From NCBI RefSeq assembly GCF_001428505.1, contig NZ_LMHU01000001.1, positions 890,891 through 954,890 of the forward strand: a stretch of DNA of 64,000 bases. Direction: 5' to 3'. The number at the start of each line of letters is the position of its first letter. The stretch's first letter is position 1. The stretch is from Terrabacter sp. Root181 (lineage in GTDB: Bacteria > Actinomycetota > Actinomycetes > Actinomycetales > Dermatophilaceae). Positions 26,332 to 37,768 of this stretch are shown here, one piece after another. Under the pieces are notes generated by a model, which saw nothing but the letters and a program-made list of their open reading frames with translations, searched no databases and had not been told where the DNA came from. The translations under genes and the position numbers were made by a program.

Positions 26332-26436
26332 ATGACACCGCAGCTGTTCACCGCAACCAGCCGCCCGGCGCCCGAGCAGGCCTCCTCCAGCTCGGACCGC
26401 CAGGCCGTGAGCTCCCGTCCCGGGAGGGGCCTGTGA
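26332..26436 (+). CDS. Leader ORF (34 aa) overlapping the RNase J start
   Basis: A short frame starts at ATG 26332, nine bases after GAAGGAT, and encodes MTPQLFTATSRPAPEQASSS and then a polar tail. Its TGA overlaps the GTG of the RNase J gene by four bases, so translation of the two would be coupled. The sequence is Ser/Arg/Pro-rich with no known domain. It may be a regulatory leader peptide or a small protein; RNase J genes are often controlled in cis, but that is not shown here. Confidence 0.45.
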   Translation: MTPQLFTATSRPAPEQASSSSDRQAVSSRPGRGL

Positions 26437-28160
26437 GCGCGGGTGGCGGTCGCCGGCCTCAGTCCCGTGGGCGTGGACGCGGCTCCCGACGGTCGTCCCA
26501 GGACATCCCCACGCTGCCGCGCAACGGCCTTCGGATCGTTCCCCTGGGTGGACTGGGCGAGATCGGCCGCAACATGACGGTCTTCGAGCACGCCGGGCGG
26601 CTGCTCGTCGTCGACTGCGGCGTCCTCTTCCCCGAGGAGCACCAGCCGGGCGTCGACGTGATCCTGCCGGACTTCTCCTGGATCCGGGACCGTCTCGACA
26701 AGGTCGACGCGATCGTGCTCACGCACGGTCATGAGGACCACATCGGCGGCGTGCCCTACCTGCTGCGCGAGCGACCGGACATTCCCGTTGTCGGCTCACG
26801 CCTCACGCTCGCGTTCCTCGAGGCGAAGCTCCAGGAGCATCGCATCACCCCGGTCTCCGTGCAGGTGAGCGAGGACGACCGCCGCTCCTTCGGCCCCTTC
26901 GACTGCGAGTTCGTGGCCGTCAACCACTCGATCCCCGACGGGCTCGCCGTCGCGATCCGCACCGCAGCGGGCCTCGTCCTGCACACCGGCGACTTCAAGA
27001 TGGACCAGTTCCCCCTCGACGGTCGGGTAACCGACCTACGCGCCTTCGCCCGCCTCGGCGAAGAGGGCGTCGACCTCTTCCTCGTCGACTCGACGAACGC
27101 GGAGGTTCCGGGCTTCACGGTGTCGGAGGGCGAGCTGTCGCCCGCGATCGAAGCGGTGTTCCGGACCACAACGGGACGGGTCATCGTGTCGAGCTTCGCC
27201 AGCCACGTGCACCGCATCCAGCAGGTGCTCAACGCGGCCCGCGACCACGGACGGAAGGTGTCCTTCGTCGGCCGGTCGATGGTCCGCAACATGGGCATCG
27301 CCGCCGACCTCGGCTACCTGGACATCCCCCAGGGCCTGGTCGTCGACCTCAAGCAGCTCGAGCGCCGGCCCGCGAACGAGATTGCCCTGATCTGCACGGG
27401 GTCGCAGGGCGAGCCCCTGGCCGCCCTGTCGAGGATGGCCAGGCGAGACCATCCCATCCGCGTCGCCGAAGGTGACACCGTGCTGCTCGCCAGCTCCCTC
27501 ATCCCGGGCAACGAGAACGCCATCTACCGCGTCATCAACGAGCTCACCCGCTGGGGTGCCAACGTCGTTCACAAGGGCAACGCCAAGGTGCACGTCTCCG
27601 GCCACGCCAGCGCCGGCGAGCTCGCCTACTGCTACAACATCGTCCAGCCCTCCAGCGTGCTGCCCGTCCACGGGGAGTGGCGCCACCTGCGAGCAAACGC
27701 CGACATCGCCATCCGCACCGGCGTCGACCCCAAGCGCGCCCTCATCGCCCACGACGGCGCCGTCATCGACCTCGTCGACGGCCAGGCGACGATCACCGGC
27801 ACAGTCCCCGCCGGCCTCGTCTACGTCGACGCCATGACGGTCGGCGGAGCGACCGAGGAGTCCCTGCACGTGCGCCGCACCCTCGCCGAGGAAGGGGTCA
27901 TCACCATCGTCTGCATCGTCGATCCCGACACCGGCAAGCTCACCGAGGAGCCCGACTACCTCGCCCACGGGTTCGAGCACGAGCCCGGCGACTTCGCCAA
28001 GGCCACACCGGCCATCCAGAAGGCGCTCACGACCGCCACCAAGGAGGGCATCGAGGACATCGAGCAGGTCGAGGAGCTCGTCCGCCAAGCCATGTCCACC
28101 TGGGTCCACCGACAGGCGCGCCGCAGCCCCCTCATCATCCCCGTCATCGTCGACGCCTGA
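26433..28160 (+). CDS. rnj: Ribonuclease J
   Basis: RNase J is a metallo-beta-lactamase-fold ribonuclease with 5'-exonuclease and endonuclease activity, acting in mRNA turnover and rRNA processing. The 575-residue protein has the metal motif LTHGHEDHIGGVPY near residue 96, the DSTNAEVPG stretch near 221, the beta-CASP domain (IVSSFASHVHRIQQVLNAA near 251, ICTGSQGEP near 317, VHVSGHASAGELAYCY near 388) and HGEWRHLRAN near 409. The basic N-terminal extension rich in Arg and Gly is common in actinobacterial RNase J. GTG 26433 follows GGGAGGGG and overlaps a leader ORF. Confidence 0.93.
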   Translation: MSAGGGRRPQSRGRGRGSRRSSQDIPTLPRNGLRIVPLGGLGEIGRNMTVFEHAGRLLVVDCGVLFPEEHQPGVDVILPDFSWIRDRLDKVDAIVLTHGHEDHIGGVPYLLRERPDIPVVGSRLTLAFLEAKLQEHRITPVSVQVSEDDRRSFGPFDCEFVAVNHSIPDGLAVAIRTAAGLVLHTGDFKMDQFPLDGRVTDLRAFARLGEEGVDLFLVDSTNAEVPGFTVSEGELSPAIEAVFRTTTGRVIVSSFASHVHRIQQVLNAARDHGRKVSFVGRSMVRNMGIAADLGYLDIPQGLVVDLKQLERRPANEIALICTGSQGEPLAALSRMARRDHPIRVAEGDTVLLASSLIPGNENAIYRVINELTRWGANVVHKGNAKVHVSGHASAGELAYCYNIVQPSSVLPVHGEWRHLRANADIAIRTGVDPKRALIAHDGAVIDLVDGQATITGTVPAGLVYVDAMTVGGATEESLHVRRTLAEEGVITIVCIVDPDTGKLTEEPDYLAHGFEHEPGDFAKATPAIQKALTTATKEGIEDIEQVEELVRQAMSTWVHRQARRSPLIIPVIVDA

Positions 28161-28318
28161 GCCTCCCTCAGGCAGGGCGCGGGACCGATCACTCCTGCAC
28201 GCACCGGAGCCACGCGAAGGAACCACGCCCTCAACCGGGCCGCGACAGGACAGCATGCGCCGGTCCCAAGGGCAGCAACTGCGCCTGGACCATTGCTCTT
28301 GCCGCTCCGCGGCCACGA

Positions 28319-28357
28319 CGAAGCCGCAGGTCAGAGGGATCTGAACCTGCGGCTTCG
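28319..28357. terminator. Hairpin between rnj and tRNA-Phe
   Basis: A 13-bp perfect inverted repeat (28319-28331 and 28345-28357) with a 13-base loop lies just 3' of the minus-strand tRNA-Phe and about 160 bp after the rnj stop. It may end transcription from either side. No other feature was seen between 28161 and 28318. Confidence 0.65.
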
Positions 28358-28363
28358 GGGTTG

Positions 28364-28437
28364 TGGCCAGGGGCGGGGTCGAACCGCCGACCTTCCGATT
28401 TTCAGTCGGACGCTCGTACCAACTGAGCTACCTGGCC
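28364..28437 (-). tRNA. tRNA-Phe (GAA)
   Basis: A full 74-nt cloverleaf on the minus strand: acceptor GGCCAGG pairs with CCTGGCC, the D arm is intact, the anticodon loop is CTGAAAA (anticodon GAA) and the T loop is TTCGACC. CCA is not encoded. A hairpin terminator follows. The remaining 236 bases up to the YceI gene hold only its promoter region, with no further gene seen. Confidence 0.95.
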
Positions 28438-28673
28438 GGGACAACGAGTGGAACTATAGCCGACCCCTCGGGGCTTCCTGCAAACCGCCCACGGGTGGCG
28501 CAGGAGCGCACGTGAGGGATCGTCGGCGGGTATGGGGAGGTCAGCCGTCGGGGGCGAGCGCCGGGGTCCCGTGCCCATAACTTGCCAACGAACGAGGCAG
28601 TAGTGAAAGATTCAAGCACCCTGGGTCGTGAGAGGATGCCGCGACTCATTCTTCGAACCGCAGGGGAGAGACC

Positions 28674-29240
28674 ATGACCGACCACGGATCCGCGTTGAGC
28701 GGGGACTGGGATTTCGACCCGGCCCACACCCGTATCGGCTTCTCGGCGCGGCACGCGATGGTGACGACGGTGCGCGGCTCGTTCAACGACGTGACCGGCC
28801 GCCTCTACGCCGACGTCGACGACATGGACAAGTCGTACGCCGAGGTGGTCCTCAAGGCCGCCAGCGTCGACACGCGCAACCAGCAGCGTGACGACCACCT
28901 TCGCAGCGCCGACTTCTTCGACGCCGAGAAGTGGCCCGACATCCGCTTCGAGAGCACGCAGATCGAGGAGGTCGAGGAGAACGCCTACATGGTCTCCGGC
29001 AACCTGACGATCCGCGACATCACCAAGCCCGTCACCATCCCGATCGAGCTCATCGGCGTGCAGACCGACGCCTTCGGCGCGCTGCGCGCCGGCTTCGAGG
29101 GCTCGCGCCGGATCAACCGCCGCGACTTCGGCCTCGAGTGGAACATGCCCCTCGACGCCGGCGGCGTGCTCGTCTCGGAGAAGATCTCGCTCGAGTTCGA
29201 GATCTCCGCCGTCAAGCGCGGGAGCGACCAGCAGGACTGA
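28674..29240 (+). CDS. YceI-family polyisoprenoid-binding protein
   Basis: A 188-residue YceI-family lipocalin-like protein. It shows the conserved opening WDFDPAHTRIGFSARHAMVT near residue 12, then VRGSFNDVTGRLYAD, the DDHLRSADFFDAEKWPDIRF block near 77, LTIRDITKPVTIPIE near 110 and INRRDFGLEWN near 144. Family members bind isoprenoid-like lipids and are often induced by stress. There is no signal peptide, so it is cytoplasmic. GGGGAGAG precedes the ATG. It stands alone between tRNA-Phe and a convergent gene. Confidence 0.9.
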   Translation: MTDHGSALSGDWDFDPAHTRIGFSARHAMVTTVRGSFNDVTGRLYADVDDMDKSYAEVVLKAASVDTRNQQRDDHLRSADFFDAEKWPDIRFESTQIEEVEENAYMVSGNLTIRDITKPVTIPIELIGVQTDAFGALRAGFEGSRRINRRDFGLEWNMPLDAGGVLVSEKISLEFEISAVKRGSDQQD

Positions 29241-29250
29241 CCCGCCGGAG

Positions 29251-29294
29251 GTCGAGGTGTGCCGTCGCGCCGGGCGGCGCGTGGACACCTCGAC
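29251..29294. terminator. Inverted repeat between convergent genes
   Basis: Arms GTCGAGGTGT (29251-29260) and its complement (29285-29294) with a 24-base GC-rich loop, directly after the YceI stop and before the convergent gene end. It could serve as a shared terminator. Confidence 0.45.
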
Positions 29295-29306
29295 CGGACG
29301 GGTCGG

Positions 29307-29828
29307 TCAGGCCCCGGGGCCCTTGGTGCGCACGTCGGCGACGTGCGACATGGCCTCACGCAGCTCGCCGAGCCAGTCGCTCTCGTGCTGGGCGACGAGC
29401 TTGACGCACCAGGCCAGCGCCTCGGCGCGTGACCGGGCCACCCCGGCGTCGACGAGCGTGTCGAGCACGAGCCGCTCGGGCTGGCGCAGCCGTGTCATCG
29501 CCGGCGCTGCCACGTGCGTGAACAGCTCGGTGTGGTCGCCGACGCGCACGGCCCACGACACCTTCCGCTCGAAGCGGTGCTCGGCCTCGCGGGCGATCTC
29601 GATGCGACGGCCGCGGGTGTCCTCGCGGAACGCCTTGGCTCGACCGGCGCGCGCCTCGTCGCGCTCGGCGGCGCTCGACCCGTCGGGCAGGTCGACGTCG
29701 GCGACGGTGAGGACGACGGTGATCTCCTCGCGGTCGACGGTGATCTCGGGTGGCGTGCTGCGCCACTCCTCGGGCAGGCGGCCGACGAACCAGCCGCGCA
29801 CTCGCTCCAGTGCTTCGTTCGTAATCAT
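29307..29828 (-). CDS. Unrecognised protein with a ribbon-helix-helix-like C-terminus
   Basis: This 173-residue protein matches no family that I recognise. It is rich in Arg and Glu, and the C-terminal 60 residues (LVLDTLVDAGVARSRAEALA, then WCVKLVAQHESDWLGELREA) have the strand-helix-helix pattern with SRAEAL that is typical of ribbon-helix-helix DNA-binding or AbrB-like dimer proteins. The N-terminal part has WFVGRLPEEW and acid-rich strands. A four-half-site palindrome spans the start codon (29820-29851), suggesting autoregulation. There is no clear ribosome site at normal spacing before the ATG at 29828, so the mRNA may be leaderless or the start may lie downstream. Confidence 0.6.
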   Translation of the reverse strand: MITNEALERVRGWFVGRLPEEWRSTPPEITVDREEITVVLTVADVDLPDGSSAAERDEARAGRAKAFREDTRGRRIEIAREAEHRFERKVSWAVRVGDHTELFTHVAAPAMTRLRQPERLVLDTLVDAGVARSRAEALAWCVKLVAQHESDWLGELREAMSHVADVRTKGPGA

Positions 29829-29851
29829 GTAATCAGGATTACTCCATTACG
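29820..29851. promoter_or_regulatory. Nested palindrome with four GTAAT half-sites over a start codon
   Basis: Inner palindrome GTAATC-AG-GATTAC (29829-29842) is framed symmetrically by CGTAAT (29820-29825) and ATTACG (29846-29851), all centred at 29835.5. It covers the start codon of the preceding minus-strand gene and its upstream bases. The AT content is strikingly high for this genome. Confidence 0.6.
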
Positions 29852-29886
29852 CGAGAGCGTCAACGCCTTACCCCGGAGGCAGAGAG

Positions 29887-29932
29887 CGAGGGCGCATGCC
29901 GTCGGGTGGCGAGCGGACGGCATACGCCCTCG
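29887..29932 (-). terminator. Hairpin terminator formed by dispersed repeat copy 2
   Basis: Arms at 29887-29903 and 29916-29932 form a 17-bp stem with one mismatch and a 12-base loop, 31 bases past the stop of the minus-strand metzincin gene. The right arm contains the repeat ACCGAGGGCGTATGCCG (minus strand, 29918-29934). Confidence 0.7.
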
Positions 29933-29962
29933 GTGGAGGGTCCTGGGAGGGGAGCGCGAGCG

Positions 29963-30985
29963 TCAGCGGCGGCGCGCCCGGATCGAGTAGGTGCCGGTCC
30001 CACTCGGTCGGTAGTGGCGCACCTGGGCGACGTAGCGACCGGGGGTGAGCCCGGCACGCACGCGCGCGTTGACGCCGTAGCCGCTGTCGTCGTCCTCGCC
30101 AACGAGGTCGGTGTCGCTGTCGGGCCCGAAGAGGGAGAGGTAGACGTCGGTCGACCCGCGTGTCGACACCTCGTAGAGCCCGTCGCTCGCGACGTCGAAG
30201 GCGTAGAGGTCCTCCTCGCCGGCAGCTCCGATCGAGGCCTCGACCTTCGGGCCGTCGATCGTGAGGGTCGCCGCGTCGGTGACGACCGGGGCGCCCTTGG
30301 GATACATGGCCGCTCCCGCGACGAAGGCCTGGTCGAGCGCCGAGAGGTCGTCGTTGGCGTGCGTGGCGACACCGTTGAGCGTCCACGTCGCCGGGAAGGC
30401 GTAGAGCATGATCGAGTCGGGGTCGAACTGCGTCCCCTTGATCTGGTCGACGGCGTACTTCATGAAGACGTTGTGGCGGACCTTGGCCTCGTCCCAGCGG
30501 TTCGGTGGTCCGGCGAGGGCCGCGATGACGACCGGCTCGTTCCATTCGATGCCGCCCTGCGGGTTCGAGTGCTCGTGCGCGAGCCCGATGGCGTGGCCGA
30601 ACTCGTGGCCCGCCGTGCCGCCGTCGAGGAAGCCGAGGTTCATCGTCGCCTCGTTGCTCGGGATGCCCTTGTTGTCGGTGCCGACGTAGGACCACGCGCC
30701 GTCGGTGGGGTCGAACGAGACCCGGAGGTCGGCGTTCGGGTGGTTGCCGAAGTCGAAGGAGATGTTGCACGCGGCCTGCCACCACGCGGCCTGCTCGCGC
30801 GCCTTGGCCTGCTGGGCGGGCGTGCCCTCGAGGAAGCGGACCTTCAGCGTCGTGCCGTTCATCCACGCCTTGCCGATGGGCGAGATCGCGCGGTCCGCAC
30901 CGTCCGGGCCCCGCTCGCGCCGGTGAGGGCGCATCAGGTCCTTGGGAAGGATCCGGTCGAAGCACACGTGCGGTGCATCCGTCAT
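29963..30985 (-). CDS. Metzincin-type zinc metalloprotease with C-terminal pre-peptidase-like domain
   Basis: A 340-residue zinc protease. The catalytic motif GHEFGHAIGLAHEH holds the HExxHxxxxxH ligands His127, His131 and His137, with a Met-turn candidate in SIMLYAFP near 200. Residues 255-340 form a beta domain (AAGEEDLYAFDVASDGLYEV, GRYVAQVRHYRPSGTGTYSI) like the PPC domain of secreted proteases. There is no signal peptide at the chosen ATG (30985, preceded by GGGGGAA), so either it uses another export route or acts inside the cell. An open frame extends to 31195 but lacks a secretion signal and would cover the promoter. It stands divergent from the reductase gene. Confidence 0.8.
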   Translation of the reverse strand: MTDAPHVCFDRILPKDLMRPHRRERGPDGADRAISPIGKAWMNGTTLKVRFLEGTPAQQAKAREQAAWWQAACNISFDFGNHPNADLRVSFDPTDGAWSYVGTDNKGIPSNEATMNLGFLDGGTAGHEFGHAIGLAHEHSNPQGGIEWNEPVVIAALAGPPNRWDEAKVRHNVFMKYAVDQIKGTQFDPDSIMLYAFPATWTLNGVATHANDDLSALDQAFVAGAAMYPKGAPVVTDAATLTIDGPKVEASIGAAGEEDLYAFDVASDGLYEVSTRGSTDVYLSLFGPDSDTDLVGEDDDSGYGVNARVRAGLTPGRYVAQVRHYRPSGTGTYSIRARRR

Positions 30986-31068
30986 GGCGTTCCCCCAATC
31001 ATTCCGGGGCGCAGTCGCGTCCACCGTCCATCGTCCTACCGCCGGCGGTCGCGCACAGCCGAATCGGC

Positions 31069-31085
31069 CGTATGCCGTGTGGTGG
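31069..31085 (+). repeat. Short relative of the dispersed GTATGCC repeat
   Basis: CCGTATGCCGTGTGGTG, in the divergent region before the metzincin and reductase genes. It shares GTATGCCGTGTGGTG with 44134-44148. Confidence 0.55.
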
Positions 31086-31178
31086 CGCTCGTGGGCCGCT
31101 GCGGGCTGGTTGACTCCTGCCCGAGCGACAGCCATCGATGGATGATTTGGGGGCACCCCGAAGCAGAGGAGAAGCGCC

Positions 31179-31760
31179 GTGGGCACGGTGGTCATGTACG
31201 GCTCGGTGTCGGTGGACGGCTTCGTCGCGGACGAGAACGACCAGCCCGGACCGCTGTTCGACTGGTTGTCCGACGGTGACGTCCCGTTGGACGAGAGTGG
31301 CGAGCTGCTGGTGTCGCAGACGTCCTACGACTACATCCGGCCGTACTGGGACCAGATCGGGGTGACACTCGTCGGCCGCCACGTCTTCGACCTGACGGAC
31401 GGCTGGGACGGGAAGCCTCCGAGCGGCATCGACCACGTGGTCGTCGTGACGCACCGGCCGCCGCCCGACGGCTGGGACCCCGAGGCGCCGTTTCACTTCG
31501 TCGACGGCGTCGAGGCAGCCATGGCCCAGGCGCAGGAGCTTGCGGGTGACCGCATCGTCGAGGTCGCCGCTGGTGACGTCGGGGGCCAGATGCTCGCCGC
31601 GGGCCTCGTCGACGAGGTGCGCATGGACGTCGTACCCGTCGTGCTCGGGTCCGGCAAGCGCTACTTCGGGTCGGTCCACGCCCAGCACCTGCTGGAGGAT
31701 CCCGACGTGGTGATCCGGGGCGACCGGGTGCTGCACCTGCGCTACCGAGTGCGCCGTTGA
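31179..31760 (+). CDS. Dihydrofolate reductase-like (RibD C-terminal) reductase
   Basis: A 193-residue protein of the RibD C-terminal/DHFR-like fold, which binds NADPH. It starts VVMYGSVSVDGFVADEND, the standard opening, and has the glycine loop VGRHVFDLTDGWDG near residue 69, DRIVEVAAGDVGGQML near 122 and LVDEVRMDVVPVVLGSGKRYF near 142. Such stand-alone proteins are common in actinobacteria and their substrates are mostly unknown. GTG 31179 follows GAGGAG by seven bases. The gene is convergent with the MMPL gene. Confidence 0.83.
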   Translation: MGTVVMYGSVSVDGFVADENDQPGPLFDWLSDGDVPLDESGELLVSQTSYDYIRPYWDQIGVTLVGRHVFDLTDGWDGKPPSGIDHVVVVTHRPPPDGWDPEAPFHFVDGVEAAMAQAQELAGDRIVEVAAGDVGGQMLAAGLVDEVRMDVVPVVLGSGKRYFGSVHAQHLLEDPDVVIRGDRVLHLRYRVRR

Positions 31761-31828
31761 CCGATCCGAGCGGGTGACACCAGATCGGGGCTCCGGCTGC
31801 ATCTGCGCGTCGCTGCCCGGGCCCGACG

Positions 31829-31851
31829 CGCCGGCCGACATCCAGCCGGCG
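31829..31851. terminator. Weak hairpin between reductase and MMPL genes
   Basis: Arms CGCCGGC and GCCGGCG with a nine-base loop lie between two convergent stops. It is short and may be chance in GC-rich DNA. Confidence 0.35.
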
Positions 31852-31860
31852 ACGACCCCC

Positions 31861-35635
<3,775 letters not shown>

Positions 35636-35708
35636 CGCCGGCGCCCGACGGCGGCCCGTGTCAGCGGCGGACGATCGGCGCGAGACCTGCCGGATGATCC
35701 GCCGTCCA

Positions 35709-35726
35709 GTGGGGTGATCACCCCAC
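35709..35726. terminator. Perfect 18-bp palindrome between convergent genes
   Basis: GTGGGGTGATCACCCCAC has no loop. It lies between the guaB1 stop and the HAD gene stop. It may be a bidirectional terminator stem or a protein-binding site. Confidence 0.4.
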
Positions 35727-35777
35727 CGAAGCGCAGACCATCACGCGGTCACCCTCGGGAGGCGACGGCATACGCGA

Positions 35778-36479
35778 TCAGTGGCGCTTGCGGCCGACCT
35801 CGACGACGCGCCAACCGCGCTCGCGGGCGAGCTCGCGCAGCTCGCCGTCGGGGTTGACGGCCACGGCCTCACCCACCCGCTCCATCATCGGGAGGTCGCT
35901 GATCGAGTCGCTGTAGGCGGCGCACCGGGACAGGTCGTAGCCGCGCTCGGCGGCGAGCTTCTCGATCTCGATGACCTTGCCTGCGCCGTAACAGAACTCG
36001 CCCGTGAGCTGGCCGGTGTAGCGGCCCTGCTCGTCGAGCTCGCTTCGGGTCGCGACGGCACCCTCGAGCCCGAGCGCCGTCGCGATGCGGCTGACGAGCT
36101 CGATGGGCGAGGCCGACACGACGATGCGGTCGTGCCCGCGCTGGCGGGCCTCCGACAGCAGCGCCATCGACGCCGGGATCGCCTTGCGCACGATGCCCGG
36201 CACGATCGCGTCGGTCAGGTGGATGATGTCGGACTGCGGGATGCCGGCCACCGCCCGGAGGATGCGCTCACGCAGCGCCTCCGACCCTTCGTCGGTGGAG
36301 CCCTTGCGGTGGAAGGAGATCGCGTTGACGGTGTCCTTGACGAGGTCCTTCCACGGCACGTGACCGCCCCGGAAGGCGGCGATCGCGAGCGGGTAGTTGG
36401 CGGACCCCCGGATCAGCGTGCGGTCGAGGTCGAAGAAGGCGGCCGTCGGCACCGGTCGTGCTCCCGCCTCAGCCGACAC
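35778..36479 (-). CDS. HAD-IB (SerB-like) phosphatase
   Basis: A 233-residue haloacid dehalogenase-superfamily hydrolase of subclass IB. Motif I is AAFFDLDRTLI near residue 15, motif II is IVVSASPIELVSRI near 119 and motif IV is AAYSDSISDLPMMERVG near 187. In actinobacteria this group includes phosphoserine- and lipid-phosphate phosphatases. It begins 11 bases inside the end of the desaturase gene on the same strand, so it is cotranscribed and may act on a lipid phosphate; the substrate is inference. Confidence 0.82.
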   Translation of the reverse strand: MSAEAGARPVPTAAFFDLDRTLIRGSANYPLAIAAFRGGHVPWKDLVKDTVNAISFHRKGSTDEGSEALRERILRAVAGIPQSDIIHLTDAIVPGIVRKAIPASMALLSEARQRGHDRIVVSASPIELVSRIATALGLEGAVATRSELDEQGRYTGQLTGEFCYGAGKVIEIEKLAAERGYDLSRCAAYSDSISDLPMMERVGEAVAVNPDGELRELARERGWRVVEVGRKRH

Positions 36480-37755
36480 GGGCCACCATCGGCAGGGCGG
36501 AGCGCCGCGGCGGGACCGGGGCGTTGACGGCGTGGGCGGCGTTCTTCGGCAGGGGTCGCGGGCGGTTGGGCAGGGCGAGGCGGAACACCTTGGCCCACGC
36601 CTGGTAGACCTGCTTGGGCAGCGGGCCGGTCGTGTACGGCAGTCCGTAGCGCTGGCAGATCTCGCGCACCTCGACGGCGACCTCGTGGTAGCGGTTGCTC
36701 GGCAGGTCGGGGAAGCAGTGGTGCTCGATCTGGTGGCTGAGGTTGCCGGTCATGATGTGCATGAGCTTGCTGCCCGAGATGTTGGCCGAGCCGAGCATCT
36801 GGCGGATGTACCAGTCGCCGCGGGTCTCGCCCTCGATCTCCTCCTCGGTGAACGTGTCGACGCCGTCGGGGAAGTGGCCGCAGAAGATGACGGAGTGCGC
36901 CCAGACGTTGCGGATGGCGTTGGCCGTGAAGGTGCCGATGAGAGCCTGCTTGCCCGAGCCGAAGGGGACGGCGGCGAGCGGGGTGGCGGCGTAGTCCTTG
37001 GTGAACTGGCGGACGACCTTGCGGCCCATGGCCTTGAGGTCCTTTTTGAGGTCGTCCTTGGACTTCTCGCCGTCCTTGACGGCCTCGAGCTCGAGGTCGT
37101 AGATCGCGATGCCCCACTCGAAGAAGGGCGCGAGGATCATGTTGTAGAGCGGGTTGCCGAGGTTGCCCGGGTGCCAGGGCTGGTCCTCGTCCATGCGCAG
37201 GATGGAGTAGCCCACGTCCTTGTCCTTGCCCAGCACGTTGGTCCACGTGTGGTGCAGGTCGTTGTGCGTGTGCTTCCACGCGGCCGCCGGCGTGACGAAG
37301 TCCCACTCCCACGTGGTCGAGTGGATGTCGGGGTCGCGCATCCAGTCCCACTGGCCGTGCAGGACGTTGTGGCCGATCTCCATGTTCTCGAGGATCTTCG
37401 CGACCGAGAGCATCGCGGTGCCGGCGACGAACGCCGTCTTCTTCTTCGAGAAGAGCAGGGTGGCGCGGCCGGCGACCTCGAGGGTGCGCTGGATGCGGAT
37501 GACCCTGCGGATGTAGGCCGCGTCGGCCGCGCCACGCGTCGCGATGACGCGGTCGCGCAGGGCGTCGAGCTCCTTGCCGAGCTGCTCGACGTCGGCGTCG
37601 GTGAGGTGGGCGGCGGCGCTGGGGCGCTTCGCGGGTCCGCCGGACGCGGCGAGGATCGGCTTGCGGGGCCGGGGCGTCGTGGCGGTGCCGTCAACGACAC
37701 CGGTGGCGGCGTCCCCGAGGGGCGTCGTCGTCGGTCGGTTCGTGGTGGCAGTCAT
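36469..37755 (-). CDS. Membrane acyl-CoA/lipid desaturase
   Basis: A 428-residue integral-membrane fatty acid desaturase with the three histidine boxes of the di-iron site: GHNVLHGQWDW, HTHNDLHHTWTN and HQIEHHCFPDLP. Hydrophobic helices lie between the boxes. It inserts a double bond into an acyl chain using O2 and electrons from a ferredoxin-type partner, which is encoded directly upstream, matching the DesA3 / Rv3230c pairing of mycobacteria. The ATG at 37755 follows AAGGGA. Chain position of desaturation cannot be read from sequence. Confidence 0.88.
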   Translation of the reverse strand: MTATTNRPTTTPLGDAATGVVDGTATTPRPRKPILAASGGPAKRPSAAAHLTDADVEQLGKELDALRDRVIATRGAADAAYIRRVIRIQRTLEVAGRATLLFSKKKTAFVAGTAMLSVAKILENMEIGHNVLHGQWDWMRDPDIHSTTWEWDFVTPAAAWKHTHNDLHHTWTNVLGKDKDVGYSILRMDEDQPWHPGNLGNPLYNMILAPFFEWGIAIYDLELEAVKDGEKSKDDLKKDLKAMGRKVVRQFTKDYAATPLAAVPFGSGKQALIGTFTANAIRNVWAHSVIFCGHFPDGVDTFTEEEIEGETRGDWYIRQMLGSANISGSKLMHIMTGNLSHQIEHHCFPDLPSNRYHEVAVEVREICQRYGLPYTTGPLPKQVYQAWAKVFRLALPNRPRPLPKNAAHAVNAPVPPRRSALPMVARVG

Positions 37756-37768
37756 GGTGGTTCCCTTC

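Noticed and set aside
30986-31195. N-terminal extension of the metzincin to 31195
   Set aside because: The extension has no signal peptide or family sequence and would overlap the divergent promoter and the reductase start.
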